Shown: piece by piece, positions 1-7,203 of the stretch
How positions within the stretch are numbered: position 1 is the first letter of the stretch
Layout of the letters: every line of letters begins with the position of its first letter
Origin: Clostridia bacterium
Lineage (GTDB): Bacteria > Bacillota > Clostridia > Oscillospirales > Acutalibacteraceae
NCBI GenBank assembly: GCA_017625835.1
Contig: JAGAKF010000026.1
Location: forward strand, 1 to 35,674
Length of the DNA stretch: 35,674 nucleotides
Direction: 5' to 3'
Notes under the pieces: generated by a model
What the model saw: the letters and a program-made list of their open reading frames with translations, nothing else
Told to the model about the DNA's origin: nothing
Database searches by the model: none
Made by a program: the position numbers and the translations under genes

Positions 1-52
1 AGAGTAGTGATACTTTCAGCTGGGCAGTACTAATAGGTCGAGGGCTTGACCA
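1..52 (+). rRNA. 23S ribosomal RNA, 3' end (partial)
   Basis: The segment CAGTACTAATAGGTCGAGG followed by GCTTGACC is the conserved 3' terminus of Firmicutes 23S rRNA (domain VI and the terminal helix that pairs with the 5' end). Only about the last 50 nt are in the window; the gene enters from the left on the plus strand. The exact mature end is placed at the CTTGACC(A) by analogy and may be off by a few bases. After it comes about 100 nt of trailer containing TTTGTTCAGTTTTGAAGG, a motif commonly seen just after 23S genes in Firmicutes, and then a terminator. No 5S-like sequence is present in this trailer. Confidence 0.95.
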
Positions 53-155
53 TAGTAACATTGGTTCAAGTGTAGGAAACAAAGCGAAAAGCTAAACTCA
101 ACTTTACTAACATGTCTTTGTTCAGTTTTGAAGGTGCGTAACCTATAGATATTTT

Positions 156-188
156 AAACCGTAGCACTGAGCTACGGTTTCTTTTTTT
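156..188 (+). terminator. Intrinsic terminator of the rRNA operon
   Basis: A perfect 10-bp stem (AAACCGTAGC at 156-165 with GCTACGGTTT at 171-180) closes a 5-nt ACTGA loop and is followed by CTTTTTTT. It ends the rRNA transcript about 100 nt after 23S. A near-copy of the same hairpin occurs at 520-550. Confidence 0.93.
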
Positions 189-197
189 GCAAAACAC

Positions 198-226
198 TTG
201 ACAACATATGTATACATATATACAAT
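198..226 (+). promoter_or_regulatory. Strong sigma-A promoter with palindrome in spacer
   Basis: TTGACA (198-203), a 17-nt spacer and TACAAT (221-226). The spacer holds a perfect 14-bp palindrome ATATGTATACATAT (206-219), and a second inverted repeat TGTATA-N4-TATACA (209-224) runs into the -10 box. A protein bound there would block RNA polymerase, so this looks like a repressor operator; the regulator is unknown. AT-rich palindromes also occur by chance, so the operator role is inference, while the promoter itself is strong. Confidence 0.8.
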
Positions 227-257
227 AGATTTATTAAAAGTTAGGAGGTAGTTTATT

Positions 258-461
258 ATGATGGGTTCATCTATGTTGCTCTTTTTTATAATTCCTTTCC
301 AGATTCTTTATTCAGCCGTTTCAGGAGTTGGTGATTTGGTAGGTATTGACCTTGATGCATTGATAGGTCAGATTGATCCGGAACAGATTGGTCCTACAAT
401 GAATCAGATTCTTCTTCCGTTTCAGGTCATAGCTGATACAATTCTTCATATGTTTATGTAA
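258..461 (+). CDS. Small hydrophobic protein of unknown function (67 aa)
   Basis: I do not recognise this protein. It starts at ATG 258 (an adjacent ATG at 261 is also possible), behind a good TAGGAGGT ribosome site at about 242-249. Residues 5-24 and 48-67 are hydrophobic and flank a short acidic middle (residues about 29-43, including IDPEQIGP), which suggests a small membrane or membrane-associated protein with little charge. It is a single-gene transcription unit, with its own near-consensus promoter carrying a palindrome and its own terminator directly after the stop. The dedicated promoter, SD and terminator make it very likely to be a real gene despite its size. No function can be assigned. 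Confidence 0.75.
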   Translation: MMGSSMLLFFIIPFQILYSAVSGVGDLVGIDLDALIGQIDPEQIGPTMNQILLPFQVIADTILHMFM

Positions 462-463
462 TT

Positions 464-495
464 TTTGGCAGGGTAAATCCCTGCCAAACTTTTTA
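464..495 (+). terminator. Intrinsic terminator of the 67-aa gene
   Basis: TTTGGCAGGG (464-473) pairs perfectly with CCCTGCCAAA (479-488) around a TAAAT loop, followed by CTTTTTAT. It begins two bases after the stop codon. Confidence 0.92.
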
Positions 496-519
496 TATTA
501 TGTTTTCATTATAAACTTA

Positions 520-550
520 AAACCATAGAACTGAGCTACGGTTTTTTTTT
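520..550 (+). terminator. Second terminator hairpin, near-copy of the rRNA terminator
   Basis: AAACCATAG (520-528) pairs with CTACGGTTT (536-544) with one mismatch, followed by a T9 run. Over 25 positions it differs from the hairpin at 156-180 at only two bases, and the loop-proximal ACTGAGCTACGGTTT is identical. The 67-aa gene therefore sits between two copies of the same terminator. Because the gene already has its own terminator at 464-495, this one looks like a duplicate or remnant. Confidence 0.8.
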
Positions 551-587
551 AGAATATTTTGAATTACTTTCACAACTTTACTGAATC

Positions 588-616
588 TTGAATTTACATT
601 TACTATAGAGTATAAT
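588..616 (+). promoter_or_regulatory. Sigma-A promoter for the 705 gene
   Basis: TTGAAT (588-593), a 17-nt spacer and a perfect TATAAT (611-616), about 90 nt before the start codon. The resulting 5' leader of about 80 nt shows no riboswitch I recognise. Confidence 0.75.
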
Positions 617-704
617 GTAAATACGCAAAGTGGATTATCAGAAAATCATATTACATCTGCTTTTTATAAATAATGTTTCAAGTATCCAGGAGGACGTATA
701 GGTT

Positions 705-1454
705 ATGATGAAAAGTAAATCATTTACAGTCAGCTGTATTTTCGCCGGATTAAACATAGTCTTGCTCGTTGCATACATAATTTTTTGTCTTGTAAACAGC
801 TACATCATAGGCCGTTTTTTGGTTATAATTACCGTTGTTGCAGCTTTGCTTTCTACACTTTTTATTTTAATAAAGAAACTTTCTAACTTAGCAAAGTCGA
901 TCATTACCGGCATTATTTTCTTCGTGTTTTTTATTTGCTTTACATTTTTTAATCTTTTCGGAGGTCAGACTGAATTCAGAAAATTTGAGGGATTAGATGA
1001 AATTAACGCTTATAACTCAGAGGTTGATGAAGAATTTTCCTATAGTGATCGAATGATTGAAATTAAAAGAGCAGGAGATTTTGAAGAAATTATTGCTTAT
1101 AAATATTTCTATAAAGCTATTTTTTCTGATCTTGCATTTACGACCATTGCAAAATATGATGAACAATCCTTTGAAAAACAAAAGAATCAGCTTGTGAACG
1201 AGTACAAGTTCAATTATACCTCGCTTGAAGATGATGAGAGGATAACTGTTTCGTTTAATGCTTACGGTTTTGATTTCAGTATTGTTACAGATTTCGAAGG
1301 ATCGTATGAGTATCCAAAAGTAGTGCGTCTTATAGGTATAAACGAAACTTCAAATGAAATAGCTTATGTTGATTTTGAAAATTATGATCTTGATTATATA
1401 GATGATTATGAGTGGTTTATCAGCTCGTATTGCGGTTGGGAGTATATTTTTTAG
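705..1454 (+). CDS. Hypothetical membrane protein, three TM helices plus acidic C-terminal domain (249 aa)
   Basis: I do not recognise the family. Three strongly hydrophobic segments at residues about 10-30, 36-56 and 65-87 are followed by a soluble domain of about 160 residues rich in Asp, Glu and Tyr, ending in a cluster of aromatic residues. The topology suggests an extracytoplasmic C-terminal domain but this is not decisive. The start is ATG 705 or the next codon, ATG 708; AGGAGG lies at 688-693. The gene has its own promoter (588-616) and a terminator at 1473-1509 shared with the convergent peptidase gene. Its coding sequence is visibly more AT-rich than the genes to the right, which may mean a recent or fast-evolving gene. 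Confidence 0.8.
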   Translation: MMKSKSFTVSCIFAGLNIVLLVAYIIFCLVNSYIIGRFLVIITVVAALLSTLFILIKKLSNLAKSIITGIIFFVFFICFTFFNLFGGQTEFRKFEGLDEINAYNSEVDEEFSYSDRMIEIKRAGDFEEIIAYKYFYKAIFSDLAFTTIAKYDEQSFEKQKNQLVNEYKFNYTSLEDDERITVSFNAYGFDFSIVTDFEGSYEYPKVVRLIGINETSNEIAYVDFENYDLDYIDDYEWFISSYCGWEYIF

Positions 1455-1472
1455 TAGTCTACATAAATAACA

Positions 1473-1509
1473 AAACGGTGACAGATTTTCTGCCACCGTT
1501 TATACTTTT
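1473..1509. terminator. Bidirectional terminator between convergent genes
   Basis: AAACGGTGACAG pairs with CTGCCACCGTTT (one A-C mismatch) around a short T-rich loop at about 1473-1501, followed on the plus strand by ATACTTTTT. It lies between the 705 gene and the convergent peptidase gene; the minus-strand copy is followed by TTGTTATTTATG, a weaker T tract. Confidence 0.8.
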
Positions 1510-1512
1510 TAC

Positions 1513-2955
1513 TTATCTTTTCTGCATTGTAATAATCTTCTTATAGAAGTCGACCGCGCCCTGGAGCGTGTTGCATTCAATATTTTCATTAAGACCGTGC
1601 ATACCCTTCATCTGCTCAGGACCGTAAATAACGGGAGCGAAACGTACACAGCTGTCGCAAATCTTTGAATAAAAACGTGCATCAGTTGCACCTGTTACAA
1701 CGTAAGGACTGCATCCTACACCGGGGAAACACTCATTGATTGCTGTTTCTACCATCTTGAAAGCTTCACCGTTGATGTCAACGCAAGGTGAGGGATAACC
1801 CTTGTAAACAACTTCAGTTTCGATGTTATATTTCTTTGCAAGATTTGTGATAACTTCAAGGCTTTCGTCTGTGCCCTGATGAGGAATGTATCTCATATTT
1901 GCGCAGATTGAAGCTTCCTGAGGAATAACATTGTAGCCGTTTGAACCTTCTGACATTGTGAATGCGATTGTCGTTGAAAGCATTGCGCCTGCCTGAGCGC
2001 TGATCATCGGAAGAAGCTTCTTCATAAGAGGCTTGAAGAGCCAGAGGTTGCCGAAAATAAGTCTTAAGCCGAAGCCTGCATACGGAGCAAGCTTTGAAAA
2101 CATTGCTTCGACTTCAGGCATAAACTCAACGTTGAACGGGTTTTTCTTATCGACCTGAGCAACAAATTTTGAAAGTCTTGCAATCGGAGTGTTCTTCGGG
2201 GGAGCACTTGCGTGGCCGCCTGTTGAACGTGCGATGAACTTAACGTCGCCGTAACCCTTTTCAAAAACACCGACCATTGCGAAGTTGCCCTTGATGCCTG
2301 CCATCGGATCCTGAATGATACCGCCACCTTCGTCACAGACGAGGAAGAGCTTTACACCTTGCTTGTCAAGGTAGTCAACGATCTTAGGAGCGCCGTCGCC
2401 GCCGATTTCCTCTGTGCAGCTGCTTGCAATGTAAACGTCACAGTCGGGTGTGTAACCCTCTTTAAGAAGTTCTTCAACAGCCTGAAGGAATGCCATAACG
2501 GTACACTTTGTGTCAGATGTACCGCGTCCCCATACCTTGCCTTCAGCAACTTCGCCGCTGAACGGGGGATATTTCCATTCGCCCGTTGCCTCAACAACGT
2601 CCTGGTGGCTCATAATGAGGATCGGCTTTTCGCTTGATTTACCCTTCCATTTGAAGAGGAGGTTGCCGTCGATTTCCGTTTTTTCAAGCTTTTCGTGAAC
2701 TGTCGGGAAAAGCTTTTCAAGAACCTTGTGGAAACCAAGAAATTTCTCTACGTTAACTTCGCCACGTTTTGAAATTGTTTCATACTGTACCATTTCCGAA
2801 AGTTTTTTGACGTATTCATCTGTTCGCTTCGGATCAGGATTAGGTACATAATCTGCTTTTTTTGTTTTCATAAGCGCTGTTCTGACAACTGCCGCAAGAA
2901 GCAAAAGCACAAGAATTGCAACAACAGCGAGAACAACATAAAGAACGTATTTCAT
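1513..2955 (-). CDS. Membrane-anchored M20 family metallopeptidase (PM20D1/CPS1-like)
   Basis: A dizinc hydrolase of the M20 carboxypeptidase group; relatives cleave peptides or N-acyl amino acids. With a start at 2955 it has 480 residues. An N-terminal membrane segment (residues 4-24) is followed by the catalytic domain. All the M20 metal and catalytic positions are visible: H117 and D119 in SHQDVV, D148 in GRGTSDTK, E182-E183 in CTEEIGGDG, D208 in VCDEGGG and H453 in KGMHGLNENI. HASAPP marks the dimerisation-lid region. I chose the ATG at 2955 rather than the one at 3015 because AGAGGCGA precedes it and because the -35 box (3010-3015) overlaps the upstream ATG. The one-TM-plus-M20 architecture is that of animal PM20D1 and yeast CPS1; the substrate here is unknown. 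Confidence 0.92.
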   Translation of the reverse strand: MKYVLYVVLAVVAILVLLLLAAVVRTALMKTKKADYVPNPDPKRTDEYVKKLSEMVQYETISKRGEVNVEKFLGFHKVLEKLFPTVHEKLEKTEIDGNLLFKWKGKSSEKPILIMSHQDVVEATGEWKYPPFSGEVAEGKVWGRGTSDTKCTVMAFLQAVEELLKEGYTPDCDVYIASSCTEEIGGDGAPKIVDYLDKQGVKLFLVCDEGGGIIQDPMAGIKGNFAMVGVFEKGYGDVKFIARSTGGHASAPPKNTPIARLSKFVAQVDKKNPFNVEFMPEVEAMFSKLAPYAGFGLRLIFGNLWLFKPLMKKLLPMISAQAGAMLSTTIAFTMSEGSNGYNVIPQEASICANMRYIPHQGTDESLEVITNLAKKYNIETEVVYKGYPSPCVDINGEAFKMVETAINECFPGVGCSPYVVTGATDARFYSKICDSCVRFAPVIYGPEQMKGMHGLNENIECNTLQGAVDFYKKIITMQKR

Positions 2956-2986
2956 AATATCGCCTCTTTTTGATGATGTAAGTGTA

Positions 2987-3015
2987 ATTATAGCAGATTT
3001 TTTACTCCCTTGCAA
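2987..3015 (-). promoter_or_regulatory. Sigma-A promoter of the M20 peptidase gene
   Basis: Minus-strand TTGCAA (3015-3010), a 17-nt spacer and TATAAT (2992-2987), about 32 nt before the start codon at 2955. It is divergent from the promoter at 3063-3091. Confidence 0.78.
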
Positions 3016-3062
3016 TCGTATAACTAAATAATTTTCAGCTCATTTGTTAACATAAATTTCAC

Positions 3063-3091
3063 TTGTATGATCAGTAGTGCTGTGGTATAAT
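3063..3091 (+). promoter_or_regulatory. Sigma-A promoter of the cytosolic ceramidase-like gene
   Basis: TTGTAT (3063-3068), a 17-nt spacer and TATAAT (3086-3091), 42 nt before ATG 3134. It is back to back with the peptidase promoter, the two -35 boxes being about 47 nt apart. Confidence 0.78.
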
Positions 3092-3133
3092 GTAATCGGA
3101 AATATATCTGTGAATGAGAAATGGAGGATTTTT

Positions 3134-4567
3134 ATGGATATAGGTAAGCTTGCGGCATCAGCCGTAAAGAAAATTGCATCAAACAAGGGCAATAAGCTGA
3201 AGAGAAAAGGTCCTGCTCCCGAGTTGGAGAAGGTAATGCCCACAACGATCAAGAATAACAAGGATTCAAAATATGATGTCGGATTTGCATCCCGTGAAAT
3301 GATGCCCGACGATTTCGGCAAGAAAAAGTATTACATAGCGGGTCACAGAATGGCTCAGGATATGACAGGTATCCATGACAATCTTACCGCAAGTGCGATG
3401 TGGCTTGGTGTAGGCGACGAAGGCGGTATCATTATCGTTACAGCTGATATCATCGGTCTTACAAATACTGAAGTTACGCTTATCCGTGAAAGTCTTGCTG
3501 ATTTCTGCGCAAAAACAAAGTGTAAGGCTATCAACATCTGCTGTACTCATCAGCACGCAGGCTTCGATACAGTAGGCTATTGGGGCAGACTTCCGTTCAC
3601 AGGTAAGGTTGATACTTACATGAACAAGATTTTTAAGACAATCAAGGAAATCTGCATCGAAGCTTATGAAAACAGAACAACAGGCGACCTCTACCTCGGA
3701 ACAACTCATGTTCCTGAGGCTCAGAATGACAGACGTCCGCCGTTCGTTCTTCACGATGTGCTTACTAGATTCCGTTTCGTTCCTGATAACGGCTCGAAGG
3801 AAACATGGCTTCTTAATTTCGCTGCTCATCCGAACACCCTTGGCGGCGGAAATACACTCTGCAGTGCAGACTATCCCTACTTCCTTCGCGAAGCAATCTA
3901 TGCCGAGAAGGACGTAAATATCCTCTTCGGTATCGGAGCAATCGGTGCGGTTGACCCCGGTGAATTTGACGACGAGGAAGACAGATGGGTTCGCACGGAA
4001 AAGCAGGGCAAGGCTCTTGCTGCAGGTGCGCTCAGAATCGACAACGATGAAAAGATGCCTGCAGAAATTACGGTGCTTCAGCAACCGTTCTATTATCATG
4101 CGGATAACGGCGTTCTTGCTTTCCTTGCAATGCTCAAGGTTATGAGCTCTAAGATGGTTGCAAGCGATGAAGCAGAGCTCGGAATGGCTCTCGTTTCAGA
4201 AATGACATATATGAAGATCGGCACACAGCAGGTGCTTCTCATCCCGGGTGAGGCATTCCCTGAAATCGCTTACGGCGGTGCCGCTTCGGCAGAAGAATCT
4301 CCGACAGGCAGAGGTCCTGAAATCAATCCTCCGTCATTTGTCGAGGTTGCAGGCGACGAGAATCTTCTTGTGTTCGGCGTAAGTAATGACTTTACCGGAT
4401 ACGTTGTTCCGCCGAATGACTTCATTCTTCACAAGACTGAGGCTTACCTCAGCACAGCGAAGGATAAATTTGACCGTGGTCATTACCACGAAACAAACTC
4501 ACTCGGATATTCTGCAGCCAAAACACTTTCAAATGCATTTGCAGATATAATGAGCAGAGTAAAATAA
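3134..4567 (+). CDS. Neutral/alkaline ceramidase-like protein, cytosolic paralogue
   Basis: This 477-residue protein resembles the N-terminal catalytic domain of neutral/alkaline (non-lysosomal) ceramidases, zinc amidases that split ceramide into sphingoid base and fatty acid. The likely zinc ligands are present: H139/H141 in CCTHQHAG, H232 in NFAAHPN, E373 in IPGEAF and Y423 in TGYVVPPND. At the place of the bacterial ceramidase GDVSP nucleophile motif it reads GAVDP (271-275), so Asp replaces the catalytic Ser. There is no signal peptide, only a basic N terminus, so it should be cytosolic. ATG 3134 is preceded by ATGGAGGA. A secreted paralogue lies at 16969-18723. It is most likely a ceramidase-superfamily metallohydrolase of unknown substrate rather than a true ceramidase. 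Confidence 0.85.
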   Translation: MDIGKLAASAVKKIASNKGNKLKRKGPAPELEKVMPTTIKNNKDSKYDVGFASREMMPDDFGKKKYYIAGHRMAQDMTGIHDNLTASAMWLGVGDEGGIIIVTADIIGLTNTEVTLIRESLADFCAKTKCKAINICCTHQHAGFDTVGYWGRLPFTGKVDTYMNKIFKTIKEICIEAYENRTTGDLYLGTTHVPEAQNDRRPPFVLHDVLTRFRFVPDNGSKETWLLNFAAHPNTLGGGNTLCSADYPYFLREAIYAEKDVNILFGIGAIGAVDPGEFDDEEDRWVRTEKQGKALAAGALRIDNDEKMPAEITVLQQPFYYHADNGVLAFLAMLKVMSSKMVASDEAELGMALVSEMTYMKIGTQQVLLIPGEAFPEIAYGGAASAEESPTGRGPEINPPSFVEVAGDENLLVFGVSNDFTGYVVPPNDFILHKTEAYLSTAKDKFDRGHYHETNSLGYSAAKTLSNAFADIMSRVK

Positions 4568-4572
4568 CACTG

Positions 4573-4600
4573 ACAGTACGGCTTTTGCCGTACTGTTTTT
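4573..4600 (+). terminator. Intrinsic terminator after the ceramidase-like gene
   Basis: ACAGTACGGC (4573-4582) pairs perfectly with GCCGTACTGT (4587-4596) around TTTT, with a T tract. It ends right at the AAGAGG ribosome site of the next gene (ATG 4613), so expression of that gene would depend on read-through or an internal promoter that I did not locate. Confidence 0.9.
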
Positions 4601-4612
4601 AAGAGGTTTCCT

Positions 4613-5281
4613 ATGAAGTATAAGTACGAGTTGCATTGCCATACGGGGGATGTCAGCCGTTGCGCGGCTTGTCCTGCAGAAAAGGCTGTTGAGATTTACA
4701 AGTCCAGGGGATATGACGGTATTGTTATAACTGATCACTATTCACCGCAGACATTTCTTGACAGACATCTTTTTGCTCCGCAGAAAGAGACGGATTTCTA
4801 TTTAAGCGGTTACGAAAATGCTCTTGCTGCCGCAGGGGACGATTTTACTGTGCTGCTTGGTATGGAAGTTCGCTTTTACGGTAACGGTAACGATTATCTG
4901 GTTTACGGAATAACTCCCGACTTCATAAGAAACAACGGAAACCTTATGACCTATTATCCGCGTAAGTTCTACGAGCTTTGCAAGAGAAATAATGCGATTT
5001 TTCTTCAGGCGCATCCGTTCAGACCGTACATTTTCAGAACGAATCCGAAATATCTCGACGGTTGCGAGATATACAACGGAAAAGGAAAAAATACGGATAT
5101 CAATGAAAAGGCGGCCGAGTGGGCAGAGAAAAACAATATGCAGATTCGTGTCGGCGGAACTGATTTTCACAGGGAAGCGCACACGGAAAACTTAAGCGGA
5201 ATTATGACAAATGAAAAAATCCGCACAAACGAGGATTTGCTCAGAATCCTCAGAAGCGGAGAGTTTGAAATTATACTTTAA
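4613..5281 (+). CDS. PHP-domain metal-dependent phosphoesterase, cytosolic (222 aa)
   Basis: A compact PHP (polymerase and histidinol phosphatase) fold protein. The metal-binding motifs are visible in order: H8 and H10 in ELHCHTGD, D41-H42 in VITDHYSP, a mid-protein E in GMEVRF, H in QAHPFR and the D/H pair in GGTDFH. Stand-alone PHP proteins hydrolyse phosphoesters such as nucleoside 3',5'-bisphosphates or histidinol phosphate; the substrate cannot be told here. The length is at the short end for the family and there is no signal peptide. A secreted PHP protein occurs at 10484-11989. The gene follows a terminator by only 12 nt and is followed after 52 nt by the lipase-like gene, with which it probably shares a transcript. 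Confidence 0.88.
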   Translation: MKYKYELHCHTGDVSRCAACPAEKAVEIYKSRGYDGIVITDHYSPQTFLDRHLFAPQKETDFYLSGYENALAAAGDDFTVLLGMEVRFYGNGNDYLVYGITPDFIRNNGNLMTYYPRKFYELCKRNNAIFLQAHPFRPYIFRTNPKYLDGCEIYNGKGKNTDINEKAAEWAEKNNMQIRVGGTDFHREAHTENLSGIMTNEKIRTNEDLLRILRSGEFEIIL

Positions 5282-5333
5282 ACACCAATAACGCAAAAAA
5301 ATTGCAAGTATGAATAAAGGAAGGAGGATGAAT

Positions 5334-7148
5334 ATGCGAAGCAGAGCTCCGATGACTCTTGAAGAAACAGAAAAAAATGAATTAAAACTTCATCAAAAAA
5401 GTGAAAAAAAGGCTAAAAGACAGCAGAAAGCAAGAGTAAGAAGAAAGAGATTTGCCATAGTTATTTCCGTCCTTCTTTTTATGCTGTCATTGCAGACGGG
5501 TTCGGTTTCTAAAAAAGAGGATGTTCCCGTTGTTATGCAGGGACAGTTCCGATGCGACTGGTTTGATGAAACGATTATCTATCCGTACACGTATTCGGAT
5601 GCATATTTTGACAGAAGTCCTTACGAATATAACCACGAGCTTGCGCTGTATTCTCTGTGTGTGTCAATGGCATCATTCAGATCGTTTGATAACACTAAAC
5701 CTGACGAGCATATCTGCAAAATGCTCAACGAATGCGGATACGATGTAAAGACATATGCTTACGCTTCCGAGGGTTACGACGAAATTGCCCTCGCCGTAGG
5801 AAGAAAAGACATTGAGCTTAAGGGCGAAAAAACAACCCTTCTTATCGCCGCAATCAGAAGCGGTAACTACGGTATGGAATGGGGCGGAAATGTCCGTGTC
5901 GGTACGGGTGTGAACCACGAAGGCTTTGAAATTTCGAAGGATAAGACGATGCTTTATTTCAATGAATATTTCGAAGACTTTGAACCGTACGGAACGGTTA
6001 AACTCCTTATTCCTGCTTACAGCCGCGGTTCGTCAATCGGCAACCTTTTTGCCGCTGAGCTCATCGACGGAAGTTATGTTGAAACTCTCGGGGAAGAAAA
6101 GGATAATATCGCAAAAGCACAGTTGAAGGCGGAAAATATTTATTCGTATCTTTACGAAATCCCTCAGTGCACGAGCGATCCGAATGCAAGTGATGCGCTG
6201 TATTCTAATATCATAAACATCGTTAATCCGAACGATTACGTTCCGATGTTTGTTATGGATAACTTTGATTTTACCTGCTACGGCAAAAAGTATTATCTTC
6301 CATCTGCATCACGCTGTGCGGATTATGAAGATTATTACACTGCGGCCTGCGACGAGTTTAATTCGTTTATGGCGCACACGGGCAAAAAGCCGAACAAGTT
6401 TTTCTATTCTCAGGAAGATTCTCTGTCCTGCGAGGCGATTTTTAATCAGTTGTTCTATTCCCTTGCAAAGGATGTTATGATCGACAGAGAGTATTATGTT
6501 GAGCATCTTGAACGTCCGATGATTTTCTTCGGCGGACAGTACCTCGGCAAGAAGAGGGGAATAGGAGACTTCCTGGAAACCGTCAGCGTAATGGCGTCGG
6601 CGACTGTTCAGGGAGTAAAACCGTCAAAGTTTGAACAGATCAAAACAGAAGGTTACGTGCCTTACCTTGCGGATTCCGTTGAAGCAAGTGAAGCAGGAGC
6701 TGACCTTACCGATGAAGAAATCGAAGGCTTTTTTGAAATAATCAACAAGCTTCTGAATTATATTGAAATCAACTTCGGAAGTGTCAAGTCGCTGATCTCG
6801 CAGATCAATATGGTAATCAACGTTCATCAGCCGTACGTTCAGATGACGTGGATGCGCCTGCTTACGGAGGAGCAGATGTTGCAGGTTAACAGCGATATTG
6901 AAGATCCGCTGAGGCTAAATTGCCACTACCTTTTCCTTGATAAGGGAAGCAAGGGTAAAATTGACTTTGAACACCTTGTTCAGGGTGGCAGAGTTGAGTG
7001 GTCAAGCGAAGACGAAGCCATCGCAACAGTTGACGAAGACGGTGTTGTCGTTGCAAATGCAAAAGGTGAAACAAAGCTCAAAGCTGTGCTTTACGACAAG
7101 CAGGGTAACGAGATTGCGTCATCATACGTTGAAGTTAATATAAAATAA
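5334..7148 (+). CDS. Membrane-anchored class-3-lipase-like alpha/beta hydrolase with C-terminal Ig-like domain
   Basis: From ATG 5334 (AAGGAGGATGAAT spacing favours it over in-frame ATGs at 5310 and 5328) the protein has 604 residues. A highly basic cytosolic N terminus (residues 1-39) leads into one membrane segment (about 40-55), so the rest should face outside. The nucleophile elbow is A-Y-S-R-G-S (Ser about 230), followed by SIGNLFAAEL. This matches the TGYSRGAAVANL-type motif of clostridial class 3 lipase-like proteins, with Ala in place of the first Gly. Residues about 537-604 (VEWSSEDEAIATVDEDGVV) form a bacterial Ig-like (BIG2) domain, often used for surface display. Substrate unknown; an esterase or lipase is likely. 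It probably shares a transcript with the PHP gene and is closed by the terminator at 7164-7203. Confidence 0.78.
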   Translation: MRSRAPMTLEETEKNELKLHQKSEKKAKRQQKARVRRKRFAIVISVLLFMLSLQTGSVSKKEDVPVVMQGQFRCDWFDETIIYPYTYSDAYFDRSPYEYNHELALYSLCVSMASFRSFDNTKPDEHICKMLNECGYDVKTYAYASEGYDEIALAVGRKDIELKGEKTTLLIAAIRSGNYGMEWGGNVRVGTGVNHEGFEISKDKTMLYFNEYFEDFEPYGTVKLLIPAYSRGSSIGNLFAAELIDGSYVETLGEEKDNIAKAQLKAENIYSYLYEIPQCTSDPNASDALYSNIINIVNPNDYVPMFVMDNFDFTCYGKKYYLPSASRCADYEDYYTAACDEFNSFMAHTGKKPNKFFYSQEDSLSCEAIFNQLFYSLAKDVMIDREYYVEHLERPMIFFGGQYLGKKRGIGDFLETVSVMASATVQGVKPSKFEQIKTEGYVPYLADSVEASEAGADLTDEEIEGFFEIINKLLNYIEINFGSVKSLISQINMVINVHQPYVQMTWMRLLTEEQMLQVNSDIEDPLRLNCHYLFLDKGSKGKIDFEHLVQGGRVEWSSEDEAIATVDEDGVVVANAKGETKLKAVLYDKQGNEIASSYVEVNIK

Positions 7149-7163
7149 AATTTATTTATTCAG

Positions 7164-7203
7164 ACCGTTGATAAGGGTTGGTACCTTTATCAGCGGTTTT
7201 TTA
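7164..7203. terminator. Terminator overlapping the convergent gene end
   Basis: ACCGTTGATAA pairs with TTATCAGCGGT (one G-T wobble) across about 7164-7197, followed by TTTTTT. The stop codon of the minus-strand flippase gene (7190-7192) lies inside the right arm, so the hairpin is partly coding on the other strand. Confidence 0.85.

Noticed and set aside
53-155. Candidate 5S rRNA directly after 23S
   Set aside because: The 103-nt stretch lacks 5S conserved loops and stems and is only a trailer with a Firmicutes post-23S motif.
3015-3015. Upstream ATG of the M20 peptidase giving a 20-residue N-terminal extension
   Set aside because: It overlaps the -35 box of the only good promoter and has no ribosome site; the internal ATG at 2955 has both proper spacing and a membrane helix right at its start.
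3266-4099. Long open frame on the minus strand opposite the ceramidase-like gene
   Set aside because: It is Cys- and Ser-rich with no motif, ribosome site or promoter, and mirrors the codon pattern of the plus-strand gene, which is supported by clear family motifs.
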